In this document: piece by piece, positions 1 to 11,508 of the stretch
Layout of the letters: the number at the start of each line of letters is the position of its first letter
Position numbering within the stretch: position 1 is the first letter of the stretch
NCBI GenBank assembly: GCA_019925095.2
Contig: CM034392.1
Span: forward strand, 12,543,887-12,607,886
Reading direction: 5' to 3'
DNA length: 64,000 nt
DNA from: Dendrolimus kikuchii
Taxonomy: Eukaryota; Arthropoda; Insecta; Lepidoptera; Lasiocampidae
The notes under the pieces: model-generated
What the model was told of the DNA's origin: nothing
The model's database searches: none
The model's input: only the letters and a program-made list of their open reading frames with translations
Position numbers and translations under genes: made by a program

Positions 1-535
1 ATACATAGAGTACGAAGAAGATTATTTTTAATTTGTACATAATAATATATAGTATGACTGCAAAATTGATTTTCATTACAACTAATGCTTTAATAACTGA
101 AAATTTTTTCTCTGTTCTCTTATTACAACTTATTTCACATAATAAAGAATGGCCAGGTAAAAAACACCTATTATAAACGTGTATTCAGGAAATGATTAAT
201 GAATAAAAAGATAGAGCGAAAGATAGTATGTCAAGATCGTAGTCTATGTCGAAAAGGCATGATAAAATCTATGTATGTACAACTAATTTCCAATGGGAAA
301 TTGGTTTTATTGAAAAAAAAACTTCAATTTGATAACGATTGGGCGTTATCAAAGACGACGACGAACGAACTTGGAATTTAATACTGTTACGATAGACAAA
401 GACAAATTCACACCTGCATACCTGTAGAAACACATTTTATTACCTTTCGGCATTTGGACTTCTTTTGTTTACTTTGTGTTTAAAATCTGTGATTAAAAAA
501 ACAGCCCATTATGTATTGTAATCTTTTACGGCCTA
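1..535. other. AT-rich, no gene seen
   Basis: No motif-bearing reading frame, repeat boundary or RNA gene was recognised here. A 60-codon frame at 199-381 has no recognisable domain and lysine-rich, AT-driven composition, so it is not called. Confidence 0.5.
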
Positions 536-883
536 TTGTTGTATTGTGATCACTGCCAGGTGTGTCGGATTTAAAAGTACAAACTGATTCTAAGAAATTC
601 GGTCCACGCGGCCGGGCAGACATATTGCATCTGTGCAGTATAAAGCAATGCCCCAATGGACAGATGAGGCAGTCAAGCGATAACCACGAGCGAAGCAATA
701 CTTGTGTACATTCGGTAATCTATTTAGTGACAAACTTTGCGCGTGTTATTGAATTGTGCATTACGTTTCGACTTGTTGCGTTCGGTTATATTTGTAGCTG
801 TGTTATACGTGTTTGTATAGTTCTAATAAACCCTATAATAATTCCAACGGTAATTTAATTCGAGTCCTACAACTCGCAACAAT
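536..883 (+). repeat. Possible solo LTR
   Basis: The segment begins TGTTG and ends CAACA, the short inverted terminal pair expected of a long terminal repeat. It is richer in GC than its surroundings and has an AATAAA-type signal in its last 60 bases. No internal gag or pol sequence flanks it and no clean target duplication was found. It could equally be an unrelated repeat or a decayed promoter region. Confidence 0.25.
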
Positions 884-2009
884 ACAAACAAGTTTAACAT
901 GACTATCAAACCAAAAATTTTGCTGAACTGCTTTTTCTATACATATTTTGTCTGCCAATTTTACATAAAAATAAATAATAATTTAAATATATGGCATGTA
1001 GAATGACAATAAGTATTTTTCCCTCCAATCTCCGGATTAATATTACTTTTCATTTCGATTTAAGATCAAAAATTCAGAAAGTAAATTATAGTAAAAACGC
1101 AATTTGATAGTAACCGAAGTAAAAGGTAGAAAATAATTTGAAGTATGAGTATGAGGATATAATAGATAACTTTATTGTAAAAAAGCGTGGGGTACTTGAT
1201 ATAAAATGGTACAAATAAATATTTCATAGCTAGCTATACATTTTCGTACTTAAAGTTTATTTTTTACCATTTAGTTCGGTTTACAATCAAATAGCTTTTT
1301 TTTTGATATCTCTTAATCTTAATTCGAAATGAAAAGTAATAATAATTCGGAAACTCGAGTTTTGATATATATTATATATTTAACAGGTGAAATTGGCACA
1401 CAATAAAAGCAGTTCAGAGGTCTCAAATGACAAGGCTAGAGTCCAGTAGATTCGTGCACGAAAGACAGAATGCTTCCCGTGAAAAATAATGGGGGAAAAC
1501 TGGGTTATAGGGAAATAACTACAATTATGGGTAAAAATCGTACGAGCGTAGAGACGATTTATACAAAGGGTAGAAAACATACAAGTCGAAGTGCAGATCG
1601 CGACAATTGAACGAATCTATCAAATTCTAAAATTAATATTTTCTTAAAATCTAAAATTATTCAGATAGAGGGTTGAAAGAAACTGAACGGAAAGGATACG
1701 ATGACATTCAATGTTATTGAATGGTCCAATTATATATTTATGGATCACTTTGATTGCTTCATCCAAATTGAAAGACAGAAGTGAACCGTGTAATATATCG
1801 AAATTTCTATATGTAAATTTAATTTAATATCTTTACGAATCTTGAGCCATCTATAGTAGTTCGTAACATAATTATCTGTAAACCAAAACAGACACAGACA
1901 CTGGAGTAAGACCATAAAGGTTTTTATCTCGTAAACCTAAAAATATTTACAATATTCATAAGGGACACGCAATCTCAATTAACTACTTAATAAATTACGA
2001 CTATTTATT
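884..2009. other. No gene seen
   Basis: AT-rich sequence without a recognisable coding motif or repeat boundary. Confidence 0.5.
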
Positions 2010-2080
2010 GCGAGAGTAGCTTAGGCTTAGCCTATCTGCTTGCTACTCCAATGACGCGGGTTCGAATCTCGAACGTGGAA
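2010..2080 (+). repeat. tRNA-like SINE fragment
   Basis: A roughly 70-base stretch has an A-box-like TAGCTTAGGCTTAG and a clear B-box GGTTCGAATCTC at about the spacing of a tRNA gene. The two ends do not pair into an acceptor stem, so it is unlikely to be a working tRNA. A tRNA-derived SINE head or tRNA pseudogene fits better. Confidence 0.35.
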
Positions 2081-3679
2081 CATGTACCGCTTAGGCAATT
2101 TTGGTGGACTAATAAGAGTATTCTTAGCTACAAACAAAAAAGAAAACGTCTAGAAGAAATCCTCATACTGAGATAATCCTGTGTGAAGCCCGTCAATTCA
2201 CCTTAGACAAATATGGCGGATATATACAATCCGTTCCCCTAAGATGGTGTGGCCCAAGCAATTGGAATTTTAAGGATAATAGTAATACTATTTTATCGTG
2301 TTCCTACATGCGAAATACCTAATCGTAATTCACATATGTTAAAGCTAATATTAAAACATTCTTACGAAAAAACAGCCATGAAATAAATTATCATGTTGGG
2401 GACAAAAATAACTACAAAGTGGATATTTACACATAACACATTATTATTTTTCCTTCTGTAAGTATAAATAATCATTATCGGTTGCTATAAATAACCTTCA
2501 TAAAACCATTCTTATTATAGAATAAACTTATACCTATTTGTAATAAATATTGTTTTAACACGACATATAACATCTCACAATTCAAAGAATGCTAGAAAAA
2601 AGTTACATCGAACTATTAAGACCATTCTAGTATCCTTTCTTTGTACTAGACTACAAAATTACAAAACCTAGTCAAGTTAAAAAATTAAGTAATTGAGCTA
2701 TTTGAATTAAGAAATATGGATAAGTTTTTAGTTCAGTTGTATTAAATAATGTTTATAATAAAAAAAAATTGACTTGGCCGTATCTCGAGTTTGTCAGTCA
2801 TTGTCCTATCAACTTGTGCATCATCAATCGATAAGGGCTTCAAACAAAATACGCATTGATAGTTTCCATTAAGAGCATCTTTTGTGTTATCAAGTAAAGT
2901 TTCAAAACAAAGTTATGAACTAACAGAGCTCTGTCAAAAGGGAATATAAAATTACTGTAGTATCGACTTCTAACGGCAAAATATTTACTGCAGAGACCTA
3001 TGAAACACGGAAAGTAACAAACGAAACATTTTATTTATTTCATCGAAAATACAATTTAACAAAGATATTGAGTAAACTAATAAAGGGAAGTCTTCCTGCA
3101 GCGCATTTTTCCGCCCTCAAATGTAGGAATTGCTTCCATGCCGTCAAGTAAGTAATTGGTTCACAGCCGGAGGCCGATTAGACCAATTGACGTGCCGCTG
3201 TTTTGACAACATGTAAGTAGTCTCGACTTTTGCCAAACGTAAGCTGAAGATATTACCACTCACTTTATTTTCAAAATGTAAATGACGCGAATACATTTAA
3301 GATAGACTTACTCTGGCTATAGTGATTTATTAACATTATACCATACAGTTACTTACTTAGTTAGTTATCTATGTTACGATACTAGCGACCTATGTTACCA
3401 GAAGCTCACAAATGCCAAATGAAAAGTAACATATACTGAATGCATAGAGTACCACTATCTAACCCGAGTGAGTCAATAACCGCTCACGGCCCTATGTGGG
3501 CTTCATATTCCGCTGCTAGCAACTAGCAGTCGGCACTGGGCAGACTGCTCTAAACCGATTAGTTGGTGCATCAGATGCACTACTACACCAGTGGCCAGCC
3601 ACAACTTGAGCGAGCGCCCCACACTGGATGACACGACGCGCATCACAGATGGTCGCAGCTGCGGTAAGTGCAGACCGAC
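2081..3679. other. No gene seen; ends in R1 target site
   Basis: No recognisable gene. The last 14 bases (3666-3679, AAGTGCAGACCGAC) are the left copy of the target duplication of the R1-like insertion that follows. Confidence 0.5.
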
Positions 3680-4680
3680 TTGGCCTCTCCAGGCGGACGT
3701 ACTGGCGAGAGTGCGGCGCTCCCGACAAGATGCTCTCGCTCGCGGCCTGGTTTTCTGCCAGGTCGAAATCGAGGCGATCAGGAAGCGGGAAACCGCCTCC
3801 ATGCTCGCCATCTGGTCTCGAGAGCTGGAAAACCCTGCGGCCGGCGGTTACACGGTGGAGGCAATCAGGCCGCAGCTGATGGAATGGGTCACCCGCGAAA
3901 GCGGAACCCTGACCTTCAGGTTTACACAGATACCGGACACGGGTGTTTCGATAAGTATCTGTGTCACATTGTGGGCTGCTTGCCTTCCCCGGAATGCCGT
4001 CAGTGCGGCGCACCCAACACGGCGTTTCACACGCTAGTCGAGTGCGCGGCATAGGAGCCGCAGCGTTTCGAACTTGAGACACAAGTAGGAGCGATCGACT
4101 CGCTCTGCAGTCTGGTGAAAGCCATGCTGCATAGCAGCGATACCTGGGGGGCTGCGGTTACTTTTTGTGAGACGGTAATGCCTCTCAAAGAGGCCGCCGA
4201 ACGAGATAGGGAGGGAAGTATTATTGCGCGTGCTAATGCGACTCCACGCGGACGCCGGCGGTTGGCTGACATCCGGAGACGCAGGTATGCGCATGACTGC
4301 CCACCCTGAATAATACCGCTTCGGGGGGCCTTTAGCTATCAAGGGAGCAAAGGATTCATCACCCCCGCTGACGAAGTGAATGTGTTCTGATTCCCGGGGC
4401 ACATTCAGGCACTTTTTGCGCTGGATCGGACTGGGCGTAACTACGTTCTAAGTCTCAGCCTTTCCTACATAAAAAGCGCGGGGCACATGGGAGGAGGGTG
4501 GTTTTAGTGGGTAGAGGTTGTTGCCCGTGCAACTTCTCTGAGTCTCCACACAAGCTGGTTGATTACTGTTTGGATTGCCCCTCATTAACGGGGAAAGCCT
4601 CCATGATCAACTATGGTCTAATCCCTTGCAAAGGACCCAGTATTGTGCGTAAATAGCATTTCCCCCGCCTTACAAAAAAA
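3680..4680 (+). mobile_element. 5'-truncated R1-clade LINE with TSD and poly(A)
   Basis: This is the 3' end of an R1-clade non-LTR retrotransposon. Coding remnants in shifting frames run from about 3680 to 4309: the post-RT region, then a Cys/His zinc-knuckle segment (CRQCGAPNTAFHTLVECA) and the typical R1 C-terminus with VTFCETVM and an arginine-rich tail. A 3' UTR ends in a short A-run at 4672-4680. The 14-bp direct repeat AAGTGCAGACCGAC lies at 3666-3679 and 4681-4694, so both insertion ends are defined. The coding part starts exactly after the left repeat. Frameshifts and an in-frame TAG at about 4050 make it dead. Confidence 0.8.
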
Positions 4681-4694
4681 AAGTGCAGACCGAC

Positions 4695-5476
4695 AGCAGC
4701 AACACGGAGCAGCGTGATTTCGCCTAGTGATAACGTCGCGTCAAAGATAACGCTTTGAGCTATTTTAAGAATTTAAGAAAAGGTAATAACGGTTACGATA
4801 TCATTAACGTCACTGCAAACATTCGTTAATGAAAGTGAAATTACTACAATAACCGGATAAGATTTTAGAACTCTTCAAAATTGCCGAGTTGACTTCCTTT
4901 ATGAATTGACTAATAATATATGCTTAGGCAAAAACAAAGTTATCTAATATTTGTTGTTTATTTCTTTAATAACAAGGGATCGGAATGAGCATTGTCAAGC
5001 AATTACAAGGAACATTCCATGAAGGCTAAAACAATAACACTATCAATTTCAAATTGTGTAAGTATGTGATAATTGGAAGATAGCCAGTGTATATTCTATA
5101 AATAGACTAAAATAAAAATTCAGCATTCCTCTTATATTACCGAGTCAAGAATGTGGGTTCGAATCCGACCGGGAGGCATGCACTTGCACGGCTTGAGCAG
5201 TTTTAAGACCCTATTGGGTTCCAGTTCCTGTATTTTACTAAACGTTAATTTTTAGCCTTACTGGCTAATTGTTTTACTGGTTAATATTTTACATAAGGAG
5301 ATAAATATTTTACATATTTTAATACATACAAAGACAGATTTCTACCAATAAGACAGGTAAATATATAGTAAAGATATTGGAACCCCGTCCAGTAATGTGC
5401 ACATTGTTACAATTACCGCTGACAGTGAAGGAAAACTGCGTGAGTATGCACATCGAATAGATCATAGTAGTTGGGG
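4695..5476. other. Intergenic; tRNA-like B-box near 5156
   Basis: No gene is visible. Around 5138-5190 there is a B-box-like GGTTCGAATCC followed by GC-rich sequence, possibly the right half of a tRNA-derived SINE head. No A-box was found at the right distance. Confidence 0.3.
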
Positions 5477-5520
5477 TTGTCTGGAAGAGATTACTTTTTA
5501 GCAATAAGACCGCCCTTTGT
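5477..5520 (+). repeat. LINE 3'-UTR-type core repeat
   Basis: The segment starts TTGTCTGGAAGAGATTAC and runs through GCAATAAGACCGCCC. The same core occurs inverted at 62484-62530, downstream of the THAP gene. I associate this core with 3' ends of LINEs in moths and butterflies. That family assignment is from memory, while the repeat itself is seen. Confidence 0.45.
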
Positions 5521-5808
5521 GCATAATTAAATATAATTTTAGTCTGTAAGTTCAATTTTATTATTTTATAAATTTACATATATTTTCTCGTAGTTAGTTC
5601 GTATTTACAGAGAAAGATTAGTGAATATCCATAAATATGGATATATGTAAAAAAACAGTTTCACACGGATCTCACCTCCAATAGATATCACACATAACGA
5701 CTGTTTGGTCTATTTACTGACAATGTACGCGTATGTCATTTCACATTAAAACAGTTGCAAGGAAACCATTATGCAAACCACAGGCATTTTAATTTCTCAA
5801 AATTCCCT

Positions 5809-5870
5809 GTCGTTGTTGAAGTGCGAAGGTTTAACCATACAAGGTTAAACCTTCGCACTTCAACAACGAC
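5809..5870. repeat. Perfect palindrome, 28-bp arms
   Basis: Arm 5809-5836 and arm 5843-5870 are exact reverse complements separated by a 6-base loop (ATACAA). No flanking transposon ends or target duplication were seen, so an inverted duplication by template switching is as likely as a MITE. Confidence 0.95.
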
Positions 5871-6868
5871 AATCAGTCACAAAACAGTAAGGAATGCTTT
5901 AAGAGAGAGAGAGAGATTTTTTTGTTTCAAGAGATCCGATAGTTATCGATTAACTAATCGATATTCATACTAGGGTGCTAAAGAATTTGCCGATGTCTGC
6001 AGCTTCGTCACATTCATGGTCAACCAGTTCTTTATAAAAAAAACCTTCTCAACTATTTATTAGGCTACCTATAATAGTAAAATTCTCTGTTCTTTTGCAG
6101 TAGATCTCACATGTTTTCTCTTTATTTCAGTTCCTCCTTGGTTTTATTCGCCTGTTCATGTTAATGATGTAGTAATTAATAAACCGCAATTTTACTCATC
6201 TATTTTGACTCATCACGAGACCTGTCCAATGCAATTATATTTTGCCTGGGGTATTTGCATGACAGTGATTTTTTTAGTTATTGAAACTGTTTAAAGAACT
6301 TCATGCACATTGCACTGCTTGTTGTACTGCCCGGTCTGGTATATAAAATTTAATATATACATACATAAAAATATCTAAGCGAAAAAGACTTTATACAAAT
6401 ATGATTATATGCTAATTATAGACAAACATAACGTTATCAAACCATCTGTGTAAGTTTTATCAATTTTGGGATAGCTCGAAACGGCCTTCTATCTAATCAA
6501 GATGAAGATCGTATTTTCACTCGTTTATCGCATGAACGCATCCGCAATTTACATGCATGTGTCATAATAGTCTATATATCGATAAAGTTCAACTACAATT
6601 CTGTCTGTAGTGTTTTTAGTAGATTACCTAAATATTTACTCAAAAGTGATAATAGTCCACTTCTATATAATACTATCCATTCATTTCCCTTATTACTAGC
6701 TAAAACTTGGCTTAAACTCCATATAACTAATATCAATAATTTTCAAGATTCAAGATTAATCAAATCCGCCAAGCCGCCTCCGACAAGCGTGGCGGGTATA
6801 CTCTCCGTTTCTTTAAGTAATTTAGAAGCCCGATCCTAGCATTGGTGTACAATTATGTACATACAGCC
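5871..6868. other. No gene seen
   Basis: AT-rich sequence without a supported gene. A short GA run lies near 5902. Confidence 0.45.
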
Positions 6869-6956
6869 CAAAATTAGTTTTTGAAATATGGGGCAATAAT
6901 TATAATAAATACATATTTATTATAATTATTGCCCCATATTTCAAAAACTAATTTTG
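6869..6956. repeat. Perfect palindrome, 43-bp arms
   Basis: Positions 6869-6911 and 6914-6956 are exact reverse complements with only a 2-base centre. Such a near-loopless palindrome is unstable in most cloning hosts and normally decays, so it is either recent or a fold-back assembly artefact. Confidence 0.95.
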
Positions 6957-7850
6957 TTCAAACTAAATCAACATTTTTTTTTAATTTGCCATTCTATAAT
7001 TTAGAAGTTATAAAAGTATATCCAAGCTCTTTTTACTACTTTGGAAGCGAATTTCGCGCAGCCTCCTGATTTATATTGTGTTCTATTCCAATGACTTTGG
7101 ACTATACATTAGTTACGTCACTCATATTATAAATAACTAACTTTTCATGTTAATATATGTAACCTCGTCTTTAGTTAAATATGTACAAAGGTATTAATAG
7201 TACGCCAAACACGTGAAGGAGATTGACTCAGCAGGTAGACGGATAAGTCAAGTTGGTATGTTATATGAAATTAAAATAACATTGTACAGGAGTCTTGGTG
7301 AATCTTCGTTTAAGTATTAATTTCTTCCCTGCGTATACCCTGCAGTGTTCAAAAATCAGAGTTCATTGGTGCTTCCATGGACAATACCTAACTAGACATA
7401 GTTTTATTGTATTTTAAGATTCCAAACTGGGTTATGTGTTGTTCTAAAAAAGAAGCACAAAAAAGAAGGCCATTAAAAGGTCCTTGTGAGCCTCCATAGA
7501 ACTAATGCCATGGAGTTGACACTAAAATAATCAGCACCTGTGCAATTTACCTATGGTTGAATATACCAAACGTAAGTTTTGGAGTAAGTAGTTGGTACAT
7601 CGCAAGCGGAATAGTCCGTTAGGCTATTGATCTTGCCGGCTAATGTTTGGCCTGCCGCTCCCGACCGCACCCATCTACTAATAAAAATCAACCACCCTGC
7701 GCCCTGCGTCTCCGCCGACACACTAACACTTAAGTATATCAATCAATCATTTATGCCAATATTTTTGTTGTAATACGGCAAATTTTGGCAAAGACAAAGA
7801 TGAGTTTCTAAAAAAATAAGTTAACCGCTCACATCGAATGGGCGTCAACT
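6957..7850. other. No gene seen
   Basis: No coding motif recognised. The 63-codon frame on the - strand at 7551-7742 has no recognisable domain. Confidence 0.45.
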
Positions 7851-7910
7851 TAGGAAGGCCTATGTCCAGCAGTGGACTGTGACTAACGACTACGACGACA
7901 TCGACATCAT
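7851..7910 (+). repeat. LINE 3'-end fragment
   Basis: The string GGAAGGCCTATGTCCAGCAG followed by TGGAC and a GACTACGACGACATCGAC-type simple tail resembles the 3' end of abundant LINEs in lepidopteran genomes. It is short and has no coding part. The family attribution is from memory. Confidence 0.5.
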
Positions 7911-8583
7911 AATAGATGCAGTATGATTACCAAATCCTAGTCCTTGGGATCGACGATATAAATTAGTCTCAACGGAATCAATGTTTACTCATTGATTGAA
8001 AAAACGTGTGTTCGAATTAATTTTATTTTATAAATGCCTATTAACAACATAACAATTTCTATCATTTTAGATAAAATAAGTTTCAGTCAAATAGCCGGCG
8101 TAATTTAATGTCTAATTAAAGTAAGGAAAATAATATAACATTTTATTCTAAATCAACCCTTTCTCTTAGTTTGCCGTTTGACATTCCTTCACAGAAATTG
8201 GTACTTATAAGATATACTATGATTTGGTATAACAATACAGTATGTGGTTTTTTTTTTCAAAATCATTTGATTCGATTCCTGGCAAAGGTAACTGTTTTTC
8301 AAAAATCTAGTGATACCACTCCAGTTTTTGTCAAAATCAGCTCAGAGACCCCTTTGAGTGTTTTTCGCAATTTTGTATAGTTTAGGATTTGGCCCTAAGA
8401 CCCACTTGACAATTTAATTCTGTAATAATATGTAACTGTAACATACAATAAACTGTGACAGACCTGCTATCAGACATAAGTTCAAAGCTTTCGGTTTTTC
8501 ATAAAAAGACGAAAAATAGAAGAACATTTCATATCAAGCACCCCACGGTTTTTTAAAATAAAATTATCTAATATTTTCTTAAG

Positions 8584-10553
8584 AAAAGCCTGGCTGGATT
8601 ATGTTGCTTCCTTGCAACAGAATGACAGTATGAAAGAGATGAAGAAAGAAATTTATCGCCTCTGCAAGAATGAAACCAAAGCTTTAGTGAAAGAGAAGCG
8701 TGAAAGAATAAAATTGAAAGAAGAAGAGAAGCTGACGGAGAACTTCGAGGCGAATACCAAACTCTTTTGGAGAGAGGTTAAGAAGTCTCGGGGTTGTTCG
8801 TCAGCTTCCAGAATGGAAAGAATAAAATCTAAAGCAGGGGACGTTCTTGCTAACCCACAAGATGTATTAGCGCGATGGAGTGAATATTTTAGAGAAATGT
8901 ATGATGATATCCCGGATGCTGGCACCACGACTGAGTCTGTGACCGACTCCGAGGAGTCAGCATCCGAGATCACTTTGGAAGAGATCGAATGGTCGATAAG
9001 AAGTCTGAAAAATGGAAAGGCAGTAGGAATCGATAGTGTGTCTGCTGAGATGATCAAATATGGTGGAACCTGCGTCCGGGACGCTTTCCTGTCCTTATGC
9101 AACTTGTGCTGGAGGACGGGAAAGGTTCCCAAGGACTGGAGGCGCGCTGTCATCGTGCCCTTGTATAAAGGCAAGGGGTCACGTATGGAGTGCGCCAGCT
9201 ACAGGGCCATCAGTTTGATCAGCACAGCATCTAAAGTGTATGCGAAGATTATTGAAAAGAGAATGAGAGTTGTATCCGATGGATTACTGTGGGATGCACA
9301 AGGTGGTTTCAGAAATGGAAGGGGATGTATGGATCAAGTTTTCTCTCTCCGCAATATCGTAGAGAAGCAGCTGGCTATGGGCCGGAAGGTTTTCTGCGGT
9401 TTTGTGGATCTAGAGAAAGCATTTGACAGGGTTGTGCGGAAGGACCTCTGGGACATATTGCCCGGATATGGGATTAATGGCCAATTGATGCGTGCTGTGC
9501 AGTCCACTTACGAGGGCTGTATGGCATGCGTGCGAGTGGAAGGCAGCCTGTCGCCCTGGTTTGACGTCAATATTGGCGTCCGCCAGGGCTGCGTGCTGTC
9601 GGCTTTGCTGTTCATCCTATATCTGGACGATTGTCTCCAGAGAATAAGATTGATGGATGTTGGGGTGCGGATGAGTGATCTAGTTGTAAGCACCTTGCTT
9701 TATGCGGATGATGCCGTGCTTTTAGCCGAATCGCCATCAGAACTGCAAACACTAGTCACAATGATGAAAGATGACTGTCAGGCGAGAGGCTTACACTTGA
9801 ATGCGAAGAAAACAAAGGTTATGGTGTTTGAAAGAGAAGAAACCAGAACGATTGCAAGGATAATGGTCGATGATGTTATGCTGGAGCAAGTGAATGAGTT
9901 TGTATATCTTGGATGTGCTTTTAGCAGGCATGGAAGGTACACCGCTGATATAGAAAGAAGAGTGAATTTGGGGAATAGTTTGAACGGAGCGTTAGGTAAA
10001 CTTCTAGGCGCTAAGAACCTCAGCCAGAAGGCCCAGCTCGCCGTACACAACGCGGTGCTGGTACCTACGCTCACGTATGGAAGCGAGAGTTGGGTATGGA
10101 AGAAAGAGCATGAAAGTAGAGTAAACGCGGTCGAGATGCGAGCACTGCGCAAAATCTGCGGAGTGACGCTCGCGGACCGCGTTCGTAATACCGAAGTAAG
10201 AAAGAGAGTTGGTCTGAAAGAGAGTGTCGGGGTGAAGGTAAGGAAAGGAATGCGCCGGTGGTTCGGACATGTGGAAAGAATGCATGATGAAAGAATGACT
10301 AAACAGATATACAATGCAAAAGTGGATGGATGCAGAAGTCGTGGAAGGCCACGACACACCTTCCATGATCAAATTGATCGTGTACTAGCAGAAGGTGATG
10401 TCAGGAGCCTTAAGAACAGACGAGCTTGCATGACAAGAGTTATGAATGTCAAAGAGGCAAGTGAGGTGTGTAAGAATAAGCCTAAATGGCACTCTGTTGT
10501 TCGTGCCTACCCCGCGAGGGAACTGGCGTGAAGTTATGTATGTATGTATGTAT
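8584..10553 (+). mobile_element. 5'-truncated RTE-like LINE with 12-bp TSD
   Basis: The element is bounded by a 12-bp direct repeat TATTTTCTTAAG at 8572-8583 and 10554-10565. It lacks the endonuclease half and starts at the linker before the reverse transcriptase. It ends with tandem TATG units instead of poly(A), which is typical of RTE-like LINEs. The frame is unbroken for over 1.9 kb, so this is a young copy. Shorter copies of the same family lie at 21243-21354, 21597-22387, 25531-26020 (-), 47703-47862 (-) and 53817-54034 (-). Confidence 0.85.
8612..10531 (+). CDS. Reverse transcriptase of RTE-like LINE (partial ORF)
   Basis: The frame encodes the C-terminal part of a LINE polyprotein that would copy its own RNA at the insertion site. 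The first 80 residues are a charged linker. RT motifs follow in order: YRAISLI at about residue 196, motif A FVDLEKAFDRV at about 264, motif B GVRQGCVLSALLF at about 321 and the catalytic LLYADDAVLL at about 362, so all three palm aspartates are present. A C-terminal domain ends in [11 protein letters not shown]. The frame is open back to the insertion boundary at 8584, so 8612 (TTG) is only a formal start and no native start exists in this copy. The missing apurinic endonuclease domain makes it non-autonomous. Clade assignment to RTE rests on the tail type and C-terminal sequence and is less sure than the RT call. Confidence 0.85.
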   Translation: MQQNDSMKEMKKEIYRLCKNETKALVKEKRERIKLKEEEKLTENFEANTKLFWREVKKSRGCSSASRMERIKSKAGDVLANPQDVLARWSEYFREMYDDIPDAGTTTESVTDSEESASEITLEEIEWSIRSLKNGKAVGIDSVSAEMIKYGGTCVRDAFLSLCNLCWRTGKVPKDWRRAVIVPLYKGKGSRMECASYRAISLISTASKVYAKIIEKRMRVVSDGLLWDAQGGFRNGRGCMDQVFSLRNIVEKQLAMGRKVFCGFVDLEKAFDRVVRKDLWDILPGYGINGQLMRAVQSTYEGCMACVRVEGSLSPWFDVNIGVRQGCVLSALLFILYLDDCLQRIRLMDVGVRMSDLVVSTLLYADDAVLLAESPSELQTLVTMMKDDCQARGLHLNAKKTKVMVFEREETRTIARIMVDDVMLEQVNEFVYLGCAFSRHGRYTADIERRVNLGNSLNGALGKLLGAKNLSQKAQLAVHNAVLVPTLTYGSESWVWKKEHESRVNAVEMRALRKICGVTLADRVRNTEVRKRVGLKESVGVKVRKGMRRWFGHVERMHDERMTKQIYNAKVDGCRSRGRPRHTFHDQIDRVLAEGDVRSLKNRRACMTRVMNVKEASEVCKNKPKWHSVVRAYPARELA

Positions 10554-10565
10554 GTATTTTCTTAA

Positions 10566-11171
10566 GTTTTTGCGACTTGTATACATAATAAAATTACGTT
10601 TTAACGGTTTTAAGCGCGGTAATTTATTTGATTTTTGTTTTTCCGACGTTTCGGCCACTTTTCAGTGGCCGTGATCACGGAAGACAAAGATGTCAAGTGT
10701 CAACGAGTATTGTTAAAGTTTTATTTAGCCTATCGCCAACTTATTAAATTTAATTATTTAGTTTTAATTTTGTTTATTGTTATTATTTACTCTATGGGAG
10801 CCTAATCTAATTTACTACCGCTTCGCAACATGTTATGGCTTGAAGAGAAGAAGCGGCGCAAGAAACTCTTCAGCAAACATGCCTAGCTGTAATAATTTTA
10901 TATAATATTAAAATTAAAATGGTTGGAAGGAAAAATAAAAGAAATTATCAGTCAAGTTGGTTTGTGTTCCTTTGCACGCAGAAAGAGCTCACAGTTTCTT
11001 GATCTGTCTGGCAGCTGATTTTTGCTGGGTTTGGGTCTTAATAGTTTTGATGATCGGATCCCAGAACACGAAGGAACACAAAATACACAACGTAACGTAT
11101 TGATAATGTGAAAAAACTCAGCGAACAGAAATGTAGTGACTATATAGCACGACCGTCTGGTTGCGAGTGAC
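10566..11171. other. Intergenic with TE-end-like segment
   Basis: At 10640-10690 there is a CG-rich segment (CCGACGTTTCGGCCACTTTT then CAGTGGCCGTGATCACGG) containing short inverted repeats. It resembles a dispersed transposon end. A GAAGAAGCGGCGCAAGAAAC segment near 10849 is also repeat-like. No gene is supported. Confidence 0.3.
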
Positions 11172-11371
11172 AGATTAAAACAAACACAAAATGGCGGTGG
11201 GCCATTGAGTGTTCCCAGCTTGAAACAATATATTTGACTGTTTTTGTTGTATTTGTCTTTGTTCAAAACATATTAAATATATGCGATCGATATCATTACT
11301 TATTTGGTCACAACACTACAACTATCAAATTAGAACTGTCATCGAGAAAAAAAAGAAATGGAAATAGTATA
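11172..11371 (-). repeat. 200-bp dispersed repeat, inverted partner at 40.9 kb
   Basis: This segment is the reverse complement of 40888-41087 over about 200 bp with few mismatches, including a GGCCCACCGCCATTTTGTG block. At 40.9 kb it directly precedes an IS630-like transposase relic, so this copy may be a non-autonomous or solo end of that element. That link is an inference. Confidence 0.8.
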
Positions 11372-11508
11372 ACTGCATAAAGTGTCTTTTAAATGTAGTT
11401 GAACATGATCACTTAAGACCATTATGTTAGATAAATATTGATGAAAACATAAATATATATAACGCATTTCTTGTAATTACCAAAAACCATGATATATATC
11501 TACGCGAT

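Noticed and set aside
199..381. A 60-codon lysine-rich open frame
   Set aside because: No domain and no promoter, splice or composition signal; it is compatible with chance in AT-rich DNA.
2010..2080. A functional tRNA gene
   Set aside because: Only A- and B-box-like strings are present; the ends do not form an acceptor stem.
9778..10359. A 193-codon open frame antisense to the RTE-like ORF (and its 222-codon counterpart at 21519-22187)
   Set aside because: It mirrors the conserved LINE coding strand codon by codon and has no domain of its own; it is a shadow frame.
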